Notes: generated by a model not told the origin, from the sequence alone. Shown: positions 52,716-62,660, counted from the stretch's first letter. The stretch: 64,000 nucleotides of DNA from an uncultured Rikenellaceae bacterium (GCA_944415565.1 CALYBQ010000010.1:62001-126000), one strand, 5' to 3'. Numbers and translations are program-made.

Positions 52716-55295
52716 TTACGCGCGCTTCTTTTTGCGGCTTATCACGCACGCAGTCTCTCCCACTACGAAGATTATAGCGGTCGCTCCTATGATCGTCAAC
52801 CAATCGGTTACGGTCAGAGGAACCGTGCGGAACACTCCGTTACCGAACGTGGTTATCAATATCTGTCCTATCAGTATTATCAGCGTAACGGTCAGGAATA
52901 GTTTGCTGTGCTTCAGGTCTGAGAACGAGCTGCAACTGCTGCCGAACGATTTGGCGTTGAACAGGTTCCAGAACTGCATCATGACGAATATCGTGAAGAA
53001 CGCTGACAACTGGTACAATGTGGGGGCCTCTCCCCAGCTTATGAGCAGCCCGAGCAATACGACTACCATGATGATGCCGGCGAGAAGTATCGACCTGACC
53101 ATCGGCTTGTTTATTATGAAATCCTTTTCGCTTCGAGGCTTCTCTTTCATCACTGCGGGATTCGGGGGAAGCGATGCGAGTGCCATCGCCGCAAACGTAT
53201 CCATTATGAGGTTGACCCACAATATCTGTGTTACCGTAAGCGGAAGTTCGCCGCCGAATATAGAGCCGAAGAAGACCACTATCAGGGCAACGAAATTGAC
53301 CGTGAGCTGGAACAGTACGAAACGCTGAATGTTTTTGTAGAGCGAGCGTCCCCACATCACGGCCGTTGCGATGCTCTTGAACGAGTCGTCGAGCAGAGTG
53401 ATGTCGCTGGCTTCTTTCGCTACGGACGTACCTGTTCCCATCGAGAGGCCTACCTGTGCGAAGTTAAGAGCGGGTGCGTCGTTCGTACCGTCGCCTGTCA
53501 CAGCCACAACCTCGCCTTTCTGTTGCAGCAGACGGACGAGTCGTTGTTTGTCGAGCGGACGGGCACGCGCCATGATCTTTATCTCATTTACCCTATCCAG
53601 CAACTCCTCGTCGCTCAATGCGGCGAACTCTACACCTGTGATGAGGTTGCGGTCGGAGTCTGTGGCATCGTCCCATAGACCTATCTGTCGAGCTATCTCC
53701 CGTGCTGTGGCTGTGGTGTCGCCGGTCACTATCTTTACCTGTATTCCGGCGTCGAGACACTCTTTGACAGCGCCCGGAACATCGTCGCGTACCGGGTCGG
53801 ATATTCCTACTATGCTCATCAGATTCAGCTTGCCGCTTTCCAAAGCATCCTTGGCACTCTCCGCCGACGTTTCGAGATAGGCGAATGCCAGTGTACGCAT
53901 GGCCTTGTTCTGGAACGAACGCAATTGTTCTTCTATGACCGTGTTTTGCGCCTGATCTACGGCGCACATGGCTTTCACTATCTCGGGCGCGCCTTTCACG
54001 TATAGGATGTTGCCGTTCCCGCCGGCCGCTTTGGCCAACGTCGCCATATACTTGCGTTCGGTCGAGAATGTTATCTGGTCCACTATACGGTTCTCGTCGC
54101 GCAGTTCGCCGTAATCCACTCCGCGCTCTTTCATCCACAGCAGGAGTGCACCTTCGGTTGGATTGCCTATGACCTTGCCGTCGCTGCCGATGAAGGCTGT
54201 GGAGTTCAACGATATGGATTCGTCGAGCAGCGCGTCCTTGTCCGACACGTATTTTATCATTTCGTGCACACGCATTTCGTTGCGCGTCAGTGTGCCCGTC
54301 TTGTCCGTACAGATTACGGTTACGGCGCCCATAGTTTCGCTGGCGTGCATCTTTCGGACGAGGTTGTTGGTCTTGAGCATGCGGCGCATGTTCATGGCGA
54401 GGCTCAGCGTGATGCTCATAGGCAACCCTTCCGGAATTGCCATGACCATGATGGCTATGGATACCATGAAGTAGCTGAGTATGTGGTTCGCTATGTGCAG
54501 CCAGTCGCCCTCTGTCAGGTCGCCGGTAATGAAGATGCCTTTGATTATCAGTATGGCGAATATGGTTATGGCGAGCCCGCCGCCTATCTTGCTGATGATT
54601 TTGGAGAGGCGGGTGAGCTGTTTGTTAAGCGGTGTGGCCTCTTCGCTCTCCGTTGTGGCCTGCTCGGCTACCTTGCCGTATTCGGTGGCATCGCCGACTG
54701 CGTATACCTTGATTACACCGTGTCCTTCCGATACTGTAGTTCCCCTTAGGAGAATATCGGAGGGGTAGGTGGCTTCTTGGTCGAAATGTTCGGGATCGGT
54801 AGTCTTCGATGTCTGCAACTCTCCGGTCAGGCTCGATTCGTTGACCTTGAGTGAGATAGCTTCCTGTAATTTGCCGTCGGCAGGGATCTCGTCGCCGCTT
54901 CCTACTACCACTATGTCGCCTACCACCACCTCGCGCTTCGGTATCTCGGTGATGCCTTCGCGGCGTATGACTTTTACAGGAGTGTCGTCGTTCACCTTAT
55001 TGAGCACCTCGAAGCGTTTTTTGGCGTCGTATTCGAACCAGAACGATACTCCGGTCGCAAGGAATATCGCACAGAATATACCGATCGTTTCGGCGAACTC
55101 CCCGTCTATGAACGCCACTACGAGCGACAGTATGGCCGCTACCAGCAGGACCTTGATTATCGGGTCGTTGAATTTCTCGAAAAACATCCTCCATACGGAT
55201 TCCCTCTTCGGCGGGGTGAGGATGTTCTCCCCGTGTTCCTCCCGGCTTTTAAGAACCTCTTCGGGACTGAGCCCCTGCATCTCTTTCTCTTGCAT
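52716..55295 (-). CDS. Calcium-translocating P-type ATPase (PMCA type)
   Basis: 859 residues. The phosphorylated residue is Asp331 in CTDKTGTLT; the dephosphorylation motif TGE is at 157-159; the ion-site motif PEGLP is at 288-292 in membrane helix 4; TGDGTNDAPAL is the hinge. Ten membrane helices are expected and visible, four before the catalytic domains and six after. The PEGLP and the NxxxD-type pattern in later helices (WVNLIMDTFAAMALA) suit Ca2+ export from the cell as in PMCA-like bacterial pumps. It lies 34 bases after rodA in the same direction, so it may be read with the mreB-rodA run, or have its own promoter. Confidence 0.9.
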   Translation of the reverse strand: MQEKEMQGLSPEEVLKSREEHGENILTPPKRESVWRMFFEKFNDPIIKVLLVAAILSLVVAFIDGEFAETIGIFCAIFLATGVSFWFEYDAKKRFEVLNKVNDDTPVKVIRREGITEIPKREVVVGDIVVVGSGDEIPADGKLQEAISLKVNESSLTGELQTSKTTDPEHFDQEATYPSDILLRGTTVSEGHGVIKVYAVGDATEYGKVAEQATTESEEATPLNKQLTRLSKIISKIGGGLAITIFAILIIKGIFITGDLTEGDWLHIANHILSYFMVSIAIMVMAIPEGLPMSITLSLAMNMRRMLKTNNLVRKMHASETMGAVTVICTDKTGTLTRNEMRVHEMIKYVSDKDALLDESISLNSTAFIGSDGKVIGNPTEGALLLWMKERGVDYGELRDENRIVDQITFSTERKYMATLAKAAGGNGNILYVKGAPEIVKAMCAVDQAQNTVIEEQLRSFQNKAMRTLAFAYLETSAESAKDALESGKLNLMSIVGISDPVRDDVPGAVKECLDAGIQVKIVTGDTTATAREIARQIGLWDDATDSDRNLITGVEFAALSDEELLDRVNEIKIMARARPLDKQRLVRLLQQKGEVVAVTGDGTNDAPALNFAQVGLSMGTGTSVAKEASDITLLDDSFKSIATAVMWGRSLYKNIQRFVLFQLTVNFVALIVVFFGSIFGGELPLTVTQILWVNLIMDTFAAMALASLPPNPAVMKEKPRSEKDFIINKPMVRSILLAGIIMVVVLLGLLISWGEAPTLYQLSAFFTIFVMMQFWNLFNAKSFGSSCSSFSDLKHSKLFLTVTLIILIGQILITTFGNGVFRTVPLTVTDWLTIIGATAIIFVVGETACVISRKKKRA

Positions 55296-55329
55296 GTGTA
55301 TAGTTTCGTTTGTTTGGTATGTATTCCTG

Positions 55330-56772
55330 TTATGTTCTCATCAACTCCCGTTTGCCTGCGTCCAGCCTGAGTGCAACGAAGAACAGTATCGAAAACGCGA
55401 GGAACGACGAGCCTCCGTAACTGAAGAACGGGAGCGGGATGCCTATGACCGGGACAATCCCTATCGTCATGCCTATATTGATGGCGGTGTGCATGAAGAA
55501 TATGCCGGCCACACTGTAACAATATACCCGGCCGAACGGGTCGCGTTGCCGTTCCCCCATCTTCATGAGCCGCAATATGAGTATGCAGAACAGCGATACC
55601 ACGATTGTCGAGCCGAGGAAACCCCACTCTTCGCCGACGGTGCAGAATATGAAGTCGGTGCTTTGTTCCGGGACGAAGTTGAACTGTGTTTGCGTACCTT
55701 GCAGGAATCCTTTGCCGGCGAATCCTCCCGATCCGATGGCGATCAGCGACTGGTTGTAGTTGTATCCCTCCTTTTTGAGGTCTACCTCGTCGCTTACCAC
55801 GACAAGTATCCTGTCGCGCTGGTGCGGCTGCACGATGTTGTCGAACACGTAGTCTACCGAAGGGGCGAATATTATCGACACCAGAAACAGGGCCACGAAC
55901 ATATAAACGTTACGCAGGCGCTTACGGTATGCGTATACGACTACTGCCACCAGCGACAATATGGAGCATATCAGCAGTATCAGGTATACGGAGACTTGTC
56001 CGCCTGTTATGAGGGAGAGTATGAAATATATTATTATGGTTGCCAGAGCGAGCGCGGCGAGATAGATGATTTTCTGTTTCCAGAATCCGTTCCTGACGCT
56101 TTCTCCTATGACGCATGCCAATATGATGAGGATGAGTACCGTCAGTGGCTCCATGACTATCGAAGTGAAGAATAGTGCCACGAACGCGAAAAAGAATACC
56201 GGAACCCATCCGTTCAGCCCCTCGCGGTAGAGCATCAGCAGGAACGATGTGTAAACGAGGGCCGATCCCGCGTCTTTTTGCAGAACTATTATGATGGGCG
56301 GGATTCCCATGATGACGGCGAGGGAGACGAGTTCGCGGAAATCGGTTATCGAGAAGCTGTACCGGCTCATGTAGCGGGCGACAGCCAACGCGGTGGTGAA
56401 CTTTGCGAACTCTCCGGGTTGCAGCGATAGAGACGGGCTGATCTCTATCCACGCTTTGGCTCCGTTGACCTCCTTCCCGGCTATCAGCACCAACAGCAAT
56501 ACGCCTACGCCTATGAAATAAGCAGGGTAGGCGAACATATGGTAGAACCGCTCGTCCAGCAACATTATCACCACGGCAACGCACATCGTAATCCCCATCC
56601 ATATAAGCTGCATACCGTATCGGCTGCTTATGCTGAATGAAGATAGGCCCGCGTCGTCGTGCACTGCGGCGAATATGTTGAACCATCCTATCACTACGAG
56701 GGCGAGGTACACAAGTATCGCGACCCAGTCGATGGTGGGGCTTTGAATCCTATTTAGTCCTCTGCCTGTCAT
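55330..56772 (-). CDS. rodA: Rod-shape-determining protein RodA
   Basis: 480 residues with about ten membrane helices. A SEDS peptidoglycan glycosyltransferase that polymerises glycan during side-wall growth with PBP2. The start is at 56772, overlapping the end of the PBP2 gene by 23 bases. Family motifs near the C-terminus are clear: GIVPVIGIPLPFFSYGGSSFLA (proline and glycine-rich loop), and in the middle KDAGSALVY and the GSGGFAGKGFLQGTQTQ segment with EQSTDFIFCTVGEEWGF, where the catalytic Asp lies. A longer extracytoplasmic region (about residues 200-290) with extra hydrophobic stretches makes it longer than E. coli RodA (370). Confidence 0.93.
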   Translation of the reverse strand: MTGRGLNRIQSPTIDWVAILVYLALVVIGWFNIFAAVHDDAGLSSFSISSRYGMQLIWMGITMCVAVVIMLLDERFYHMFAYPAYFIGVGVLLLVLIAGKEVNGAKAWIEISPSLSLQPGEFAKFTTALAVARYMSRYSFSITDFRELVSLAVIMGIPPIIIVLQKDAGSALVYTSFLLMLYREGLNGWVPVFFFAFVALFFTSIVMEPLTVLILIILACVIGESVRNGFWKQKIIYLAALALATIIIYFILSLITGGQVSVYLILLICSILSLVAVVVYAYRKRLRNVYMFVALFLVSIIFAPSVDYVFDNIVQPHQRDRILVVVSDEVDLKKEGYNYNQSLIAIGSGGFAGKGFLQGTQTQFNFVPEQSTDFIFCTVGEEWGFLGSTIVVSLFCILILRLMKMGERQRDPFGRVYCYSVAGIFFMHTAINIGMTIGIVPVIGIPLPFFSYGGSSFLAFSILFFVALRLDAGKRELMRT

Positions 56773-58573
56773 AATAAGGGTAAGCTATTTGCATGTTCTT
56801 GACGTATTCCACGAGTTCCGGCCGGCTGATTTTCCCCGTCAGGTACTTTTCGACTATGAGCGATGCTATCGGAGCGGCCGACGTTCCGCCCCAGCGTCCG
56901 TGTTCCACATATACGGATATGGCGATCTTCGGATTGTCGCGTGGTGCGAAACAGAGGAACGTCGAGTGGTCGGCGCCGTGCGGGTTTTGGGCCGTTCCGG
57001 TCTTGCCGCATATGTCGAGTCCCGGAACTTCGGCGATTTGTGCCGTACCTTCCGGACGGTGTACTGCGCGCCACATTCCCTCGACCATGGGCTCGAAATG
57101 CTTGGGGTCTACCATCGTATAATGTGGCTCGTAGAAACGGGCGTCTATCGAATCGCGGTCGTGTATCTTTTTGACAACGTGCGGTATGTAGTAATATCCC
57201 CTATTGGCGATGGTGGCCGACAGGTTTGCCATCTGGAGCGGCGAAACGCCCAGCTCGCCCTGTCCTATGGAGAGCGATATGACGGTGAAGGCGTTCCAAC
57301 TGCCGCGGTAATTTTTGTCGTATAGTTCCCGTGTCGGGACCATGCCGTTGCGTTCCTCCGGGAAATCGGAGTCGAGCTTGCGCCCGAAACCGAAACTGCG
57401 GACGTACTTTTCCCATACGTCGAACCCGTCCTTTACGCTGCCGTACTTTCTGTTTTCCAGTACGTTTTTCAGTACGTAGCAGAAATATGCGTTGCAGGAA
57501 CTTTTGATGGCGTCTGTCAGGTTGAGGGGCGATGTGTGATTGTGGCATGCGACACCACGTCCTCCCGTATAGCCTCTCGCGCATGGATATTTGTATTCCG
57601 GCTTCAGGACGCCCTCTTCGAGTCCTATCAGGCCGTTTACGATCTTGAATACCGAACCGGGAGGGTAGACCGACATCACCGCTCGGTTGAAGAACGGTTT
57701 GCGCGGGTCGCTGTTCAGGCGCGGGAAATTCTTGTTGACTTCGCGGCCGACCATCTCGTCGGGGTCGTACGATGGGCTGCTGTGCGAGAGCAATATCTCG
57801 CCCGTAGAGGGTTCTATCGCCACGATGCTGCCGACCTTGCCTTCGAAAAGCTCTTCGGCGAAAGCCTGCAATTCGGCGTCTATAGTGCAGGTGATTGCCG
57901 TACCCGGTTTGGCGAGCGTGTCGTACATCCCGTTGGCATACGACCCTTTAACGACGCCGTGCACATCGACCATGTTGATCTTGACGCCTTTGTCGCCGCG
58001 AAGTATATCCTCGAAAGCCAACTCTATACCGGTCTTGCCTATATAGTCGCCGCTCTTGTAATAAGGATCGCGGTCGAGTGCGCGCTGGTCGGCTTTCCCG
58101 ATGTAGCCCAGCAGGTTGCCGGCTATCTTGCGAGGGTAAGACCGCAGCGTTCTGTATACGGTGTAGAAACCGGGAAAACTACGTTCGTCGAGCTTTATTT
58201 TGACCTCTTTCGGCAATTGTTCCAGTATGACCTGCCCCTGCCGCCACGAATGTCGCTTCGCCTTGTCTATCTTGATGCGTATGTCCTCTATAGGTTCGCC
58301 CACTATGCTGCACAACAACAGCGTGTCGAACTCCTTGACGTCCTTTGGGATCATCATAAGGTCGTACACCTCCTTGCTTTGTACGATGTACTCTCCGTTG
58401 CGGTCGAAGATTTCGCCGCGCGGAGGGTTCTGGACCTCGTACCGCAGTACGTTGTTGTTCGCGTTCTGTTTGTAGGTGTTGTCTATCATCTGTAGGTAGA
58501 ACAGCCTGACGATGATTATGGCGAACACCGCGATGACGAATATTTGGAGTACTACGCTTCTGGGTACTTTCAT
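56750..58573 (-). CDS. mrdA: Penicillin-binding protein 2
   Basis: 607 residues from the ATG at 58573, which shares one base with the mreD stop. A single N-terminal membrane helix (VVLQIFVIAVFAIIIVRLFYLQ) anchors a pedestal domain (PPRGEIFDRNGEYI at 50-62) and a transpeptidase domain. The three active-site motifs are SVFK with Ser307 and Lys310, SCN with Ser359 and Asn361, and KTG at 524-526. Length fits PBP2. It crosslinks peptidoglycan in the elongasome with RodA, whose gene overlaps its 3' end by 23 bases. A longer frame reaching 58696 lies in mreD. Confidence 0.95.
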   Translation of the reverse strand: MKVPRSVVLQIFVIAVFAIIIVRLFYLQMIDNTYKQNANNNVLRYEVQNPPRGEIFDRNGEYIVQSKEVYDLMMIPKDVKEFDTLLLCSIVGEPIEDIRIKIDKAKRHSWRQGQVILEQLPKEVKIKLDERSFPGFYTVYRTLRSYPRKIAGNLLGYIGKADQRALDRDPYYKSGDYIGKTGIELAFEDILRGDKGVKINMVDVHGVVKGSYANGMYDTLAKPGTAITCTIDAELQAFAEELFEGKVGSIVAIEPSTGEILLSHSSPSYDPDEMVGREVNKNFPRLNSDPRKPFFNRAVMSVYPPGSVFKIVNGLIGLEEGVLKPEYKYPCARGYTGGRGVACHNHTSPLNLTDAIKSSCNAYFCYVLKNVLENRKYGSVKDGFDVWEKYVRSFGFGRKLDSDFPEERNGMVPTRELYDKNYRGSWNAFTVISLSIGQGELGVSPLQMANLSATIANRGYYYIPHVVKKIHDRDSIDARFYEPHYTMVDPKHFEPMVEGMWRAVHRPEGTAQIAEVPGLDICGKTGTAQNPHGADHSTFLCFAPRDNPKIAISVYVEHGRWGGTSAAPIASLIVEKYLTGKISRPELVEYVKNMQIAYPYYDRQRTK

Positions 58574-59100
58574 TACGCTTTCCTGACGTTTTGTGATTGT
58601 CCTGCCATAAGGAGCATCTGCGCGAAATATACGAGCGGAATCGTTATTGCGGCACTGGAGAGTATGCGTAGCAGGGTCAGGTGGAAGTAGCTCCAACTGA
58701 GTGCTTCGAACGAGAAGAATGCAATGCTGTGTATTAGTATGAAAACGCTGCAGTAGCGCAGAAAAGCCCCCGTGCCGAGCCGTCCGGCATTAGGTATGCC
58801 GCCTTCGTTGGCCTCTTCCTTGCCTATCGAGAGCCTCAGCATGAGCGGCCGGCAGAATGCCGAGAAGAGAGAAGCTATCGTATGCAGTCCGGCGGTTCCC
58901 GATACTACGTCTACGGCTATGCCCGTGAGCAATCCCAATAGCAGGACGACCACATGCGGAAGCTGTATGGGCAGCAGCATTACGAACGCGGTATACACGA
59001 GCGGGTAGATGTACACGCTCATATTGAGGTTGTTGAACAGGAAAGCCTGTAACAAAACCATGACGAGGAAAAATATCGTATATCCTAGTGTCCTGTGCAT
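58573..59100 (-). CDS. mreD: Rod-shape-determining protein MreD
   Basis: 175 residues, five or six membrane helices (starts LGYTIFFLVMVLLQAFLFNNL). The motif PLVYTAFVMLLPIQLP and LLGLLTGIAVDVVSGTAGLHTIASLF are typical of MreD. It is a membrane partner of MreC, PBP2 and RodA. Sequence conservation in this family is low, so the call leans on topology and on the operon order mreB-mreC-mreD-mrdA-rodA. Its TAA stop shares an A with the ATG of the PBP2 gene, suggesting coupled translation; 45 bases lie between it and mreC. Confidence 0.9.
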   Translation of the reverse strand: MHRTLGYTIFFLVMVLLQAFLFNNLNMSVYIYPLVYTAFVMLLPIQLPHVVVLLLGLLTGIAVDVVSGTAGLHTIASLFSAFCRPLMLRLSIGKEEANEGGIPNAGRLGTGAFLRYCSVFILIHSIAFFSFEALSWSYFHLTLLRILSSAAITIPLVYFAQMLLMAGQSQNVRKA

Positions 59101-59145
59101 TATGCGTCTTTATAAAAACTTCGTTGCGACCCGTGTGCCGTCTTT

Positions 59146-59973
59146 TTATTTAATTCCTTCCGTCTCCAGCATCATGCGTTCCAACTGGTCGGCATACCTA
59201 ACGAGCAAAACTCTGTTCGCCGATGTGAGCGGCGTGGCGAGTTCGACCTCTATGTCGAAATACGAATCGGCTACCATCTCCCAACTTTTCACCGTGCCGA
59301 TGAGTACCTCGGACGGGAATATCGACGAGTGATCGGTCACGATCGTGTCTCCGACCGCGATTTCGGCATATTTCGATACCTCCGTCAGTTGGACCATGTC
59401 CTCGCGTTCGCCGTTCCAGTATATCGAGCCGAAGTGGTCGCTGCCCTTGATACGTCCGGCCGTGCGGAATTTCTCGTTGAGTATCGACATGCAGACCGAA
59501 TATTTTTCGCTGCACGCCTGCACTATTCCTACGATCGAGCCTTCCGGCGTGATGACCGCCATATTGGCCTCGATACCGTCGTACAATCCCTTGTCTATCG
59601 TCAGGAAGTTCTCCCTGAGCATGATGGTATTATTGATAACGTTGGCCGACGTGTAAAAGTATTTCGCAGCTTCGCTATCCGGCATCCGGAGCGTGTCGCC
59701 CGACGGCGGGTTGACGGCCTTATATCTTTCGAATTCATTATGCAGTGCCGTCAGCTCGTCCACGAGCGCCCGGTTTTCTTTCCTGAGTCCGAAATACCCC
59801 TTGATGTCGGCGAACGTCTTGTAGAAACTTCCCATGACGGCGTTTGTACTGCCCAGTATTTTAGCCCGGGTATAGCTTGAGCTGTTGGCGTAATAGTTTA
59901 TCGCCACCACCTCGAGAATGATGAAAAGCAGAGGTAAGTATATTGTCTTTATAAACAGAAAGAGCCTGTTCAT
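59146..59973 (-). CDS. mreC: Rod-shape-determining protein MreC
   Basis: 275 residues with one N-terminal membrane helix (TIYLPLLFIILEVVAINYYANSS), a coiled coil (about 65-95, LRKENRALVDELTALHNEFERY) and a beta-rich periplasmic core with NNTIMLRENFLTIDKGLYDGIEANMAVITPEGSIVGIV, the MreC double-barrel signature. It activates PBP2 in the elongation complex. The short C-terminal region after the core is normal for Bacteroidetes. The gap to mreB is 111 bases and to mreD 45 bases. Confidence 0.93.
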   Translation of the reverse strand: MNRLFLFIKTIYLPLLFIILEVVAINYYANSSSYTRAKILGSTNAVMGSFYKTFADIKGYFGLRKENRALVDELTALHNEFERYKAVNPPSGDTLRMPDSEAAKYFYTSANVINNTIMLRENFLTIDKGLYDGIEANMAVITPEGSIVGIVQACSEKYSVCMSILNEKFRTAGRIKGSDHFGSIYWNGEREDMVQLTEVSKYAEIAVGDTIVTDHSSIFPSEVLIGTVKSWEMVADSYFDIEVELATPLTSANRVLLVRYADQLERMMLETEGIK

Positions 59974-60084
59974 TCCGGATGGTCGGTGTAAGTTTTGTGT
60001 GTGCTCTATTAATCAATAATACCGGGGCAGGCGTGTTTGTTTGCCCGTCCCCGGTTATTACGTGTTCGCTGCCATTCGGCGGCG

Positions 60085-61104
60085 TTACTTCATGAGGAAC
60101 GAGAACTTGTGTATGTTCTTCAGTGCCACTCCTGTTCCGCGAGCGACAGCCCTTAACGGGTCCTCTGCTATCACGAACGGGATATTGGTCTTTTCCGCCA
60201 GCCTGCGGTCGAGACCTTTGAGGAGTGCGCCGCCACCTGCGAGGTATATGCCGTTCTTTACGATGTCTGCATACAACTCCGGCGGAACCATTTCCAGTAC
60301 CTTCATTATTGTAGCGTCTATCTTTACGAGCGACTTTTCGAGTGCATAAGCAATCTCGCTGTAAGACAGAGTGATAGTCGAAGGTAGCGACGTCAGTACG
60401 TTGGGCCCCGTTACCACGAAATCTTCCGGTTCGTCGTCCAGTTCCGAAACGGCCGAACCTACGGCGATTTTGATGTCTTCCGCCGTGCGTTCACCGATTC
60501 GTATGTTATGCTGTTGGCGGACGTAGCTTTGGATGTCTTCCGTGAATACGTCGCCGGCAACGTTGATGCTCTCGCTGCAAACAATACCGCCGAGCGATAT
60601 ACACGCTATCTCGGTCGTACCGCCCCCTATGTCGATTATCATATGCCCTTCGGGTGCTTCGACATCGAGTCCCGCACCGAGTGCCGCCGCCATCGGTTCG
60701 TATATCATGTATACCTCGCGTCCTCCGGCGTGTTCGGCCGAGTCGCGCACGGCACGTATCTCTACGTTGGTCGAGCCCGACGGGATACATATTACCATCT
60801 TCAGCGTCGGGCTGAAGAGGTGGCTGCGCGAGCGGACTTTCTTGATGAGGCCGCGGAGCATCATTTCTGTCGCGTTGAAATCCGCGATCACCCCGTCTTT
60901 TAGAGGACGTATGGTTTTTATGTTCTGGTGGGTCTTGCCATGCATCTGGCGGGCCTGATTGCCTATCGCAACGACCTTGCCTGTATGGAAATCGAGCGCG
61001 ACTATCGACGGTTCGTCGACCATGATTTTGCCGTCGCTGATTATTATAGTATTGGCCGTACCTAAGTCGATTGCCAACTCTTGTGTCAGTGAGAAAAGTC
61101 CCAT
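60085..61104 (-). CDS. mreB: Actin-like rod-shape protein MreB
   Basis: 339 residues. MreB forms filaments beneath the inner membrane that direct side-wall synthesis. Actin-fold motifs are all present: phosphate 1 AIDLGTANTIII, connect 1 GNQARQMHGKTHQNI, phosphate 2 IIDIGGGTTEIACISLGG, adenosine motif YLAGGGALLKGLDRRL. LFSPTLKMVICIPSGST and GREVYMIYEPMAAALGAGLDV are typical of the family. It is the first shape gene, 29 bases after the purH stop, so it is likely transcribed from the purH promoter. Confidence 0.97.
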   Translation of the reverse strand: MGLFSLTQELAIDLGTANTIIISDGKIMVDEPSIVALDFHTGKVVAIGNQARQMHGKTHQNIKTIRPLKDGVIADFNATEMMLRGLIKKVRSRSHLFSPTLKMVICIPSGSTNVEIRAVRDSAEHAGGREVYMIYEPMAAALGAGLDVEAPEGHMIIDIGGGTTEIACISLGGIVCSESINVAGDVFTEDIQSYVRQQHNIRIGERTAEDIKIAVGSAVSELDDEPEDFVVTGPNVLTSLPSTITLSYSEIAYALEKSLVKIDATIMKVLEMVPPELYADIVKNGIYLAGGGALLKGLDRRLAEKTNIPFVIAEDPLRAVARGTGVALKNIHKFSFLMK

Positions 61105-61133
61105 TGTCCTGTTTTATTAAGGGCGAAAGTTTT

Positions 61134-62660
61134 TTAATGCTTGAAGTGGCGCATTCCCGTGAACACCATCGCCATGCCGTTCGCGTCGCAATAGTCGATG
61201 CTGTCTTGGTCGCGTACCGAACCGCCGGGAGCTATCACGCAGTCGATACCTTCGCCGTGTGCTATCTCTACGCAGTCGGCAAACGGAAAGAACGCGTCCG
61301 ATGCCATTACAGCGCCGTTAAGGTCGAACCCGAAACTTTTGGCCTTTTCTATAGCCTGTTTGAGAGCATCGACGCGCGATGTCTGACCGATGCCGCTTGC
61401 CAACAGTCTGCCGTCCTTGGCCAGCACGATGGCGTTGCTTTTCGACTGTTTAACTATGATATTAGCGAAGATCAGGTCTTTTTTCTGTTCTTCCGTAACA
61501 CTTTTCTTGGTAACAAGCTTCATCTCGGTATCGCGTCCTCCGAGTTGCAGGTCGCGGTCCATCACTGCGACGCCGTTGAGCAGGCTGCGGTATTGCTGCT
61601 TGCCGCGCGAAGCATCTTTCAGTACGAGGATGATGCGGTTCTTTTTGCTCTGGAGTGTTTCGAGTGCCTTAGCATCGTAACCGGGGGCGATGATGACCTC
61701 CATAAACAACGAGTTCATCTCTTCCGCCGTCTCGGCGTCGATTGGCTTGTTACATATCAGTACGCCGCCGAAAGCCGAAATCGAGTCGCATTCGAAAGCG
61801 GTCTTGTAAGCCTCTTTGAGTGTCGGACGTACCGCCACACCGCATGCGTTGTTATGTTTGAGTATTGCGAATGCCGGTTCGTCGTCGCCGAACTCCTGTA
61901 TCAGGCTGAGTGCGGCGTCTATGTCGAGCATGTTGTTGTACGAAATTTCCTTGCCGTGCAACTTGTCGAACATTTTGTCGATGTCGCCGAAGAACATCGC
62001 TTTCTGGTGTGGGTTCTCGCCGTAGCGCAACTGGGTACCTTTGTTGTAGCTGGCCCTGAATACGGGGATGTTCTCTTCCTGATTGAAGTAGTTGAATATG
62101 GCGGTATCGTAACCAGAGCTCACCATAAATGCTTTGGCTGCGAAATTGCGGCGCTGCTCGAGCGTTGTCGAGCAGTCCTGAGTTTTCAGTATCTCGAGCA
62201 GTTCGCCGTACTGGTCCACCGACGGGATGATTACCGTGTCCTTATAGTTCTTGGCGCCTGCGCGGATGAGCGAAATGCCGCCTATGTCTATCTTTTCGAT
62301 GATGGCCTGATGTTCCGCTCCTGACGCTACCGTCTGTTCGAACGGATAGAGGTCTACGATGACGAGGTCGATTTCCGGAATGTTGTATTGTCCCATCTGC
62401 TCGATGTCCTGCGGATTGTCGCGGCGTGCGAGAATACCGCCGAATACGGCCGGATGCAAGGTTTTGACCCTTCCGCCGAGGATCGACGGGTAGCCTGTGA
62501 GGTTTTCTACTGCTGTTGCCTCAAGTCCCAGTTCTTCAATGAATTTCAGAGTCCCGCCAGTTGAGTAGAGCTTTACGCCGTTAGCGGCCAATGTCTTTAC
62601 GATTTCGTCGAGTCCGTCCTTGTAAAATACGGAAATCAGAGCGCTTTTTATCTTTTTCAA
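61134..62660 (-). CDS. purH: Bifunctional AICAR transformylase/IMP cyclohydrolase PurH
   Basis: 508 residues. It performs the last two steps of IMP synthesis: formyl transfer to AICAR and ring closure. The N-terminal cyclohydrolase domain (about 1-190) has ALISVFYKDGLDE, STGGTLKFIEELG, and GGRVKTLHPAVFGGILARRD. The transformylase domain carries LRYGENPHQKA and LKHNNACGVA with the catalytic Lys-His pair, and ends in APGGSVRDQDSIDYCDANGMAMVFTGMRHFKH. The start is a TTG at 62660: the in-frame upstream sequence runs to a stop without any ATG. A promoter lies at 62695-62727. Confidence 0.96.
   Translation of the reverse strand: MKKIKSALISVFYKDGLDEIVKTLAANGVKLYSTGGTLKFIEELGLEATAVENLTGYPSILGGRVKTLHPAVFGGILARRDNPQDIEQMGQYNIPEIDLVIVDLYPFEQTVASGAEHQAIIEKIDIGGISLIRAGAKNYKDTVIIPSVDQYGELLEILKTQDCSTTLEQRRNFAAKAFMVSSGYDTAIFNYFNQEENIPVFRASYNKGTQLRYGENPHQKAMFFGDIDKMFDKLHGKEISYNNMLDIDAALSLIQEFGDDEPAFAILKHNNACGVAVRPTLKEAYKTAFECDSISAFGGVLICNKPIDAETAEEMNSLFMEVIIAPGYDAKALETLQSKKNRIILVLKDASRGKQQYRSLLNGVAVMDRDLQLGGRDTEMKLVTKKSVTEEQKKDLIFANIIVKQSKSNAIVLAKDGRLLASGIGQTSRVDALKQAIEKAKSFGFDLNGAVMASDAFFPFADCVEIAHGEGIDCVIAPGGSVRDQDSIDYCDANGMAMVFTGMRHFKH

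Noticed and set aside
54769-56175. 468-codon plus-strand frame spanning two minus-strand genes
   Set aside because: Antisense to the calcium ATPase and rodA genes; composition is that of a shadow frame (Tyr/Glu/Arg rich) and it crosses a gene boundary.
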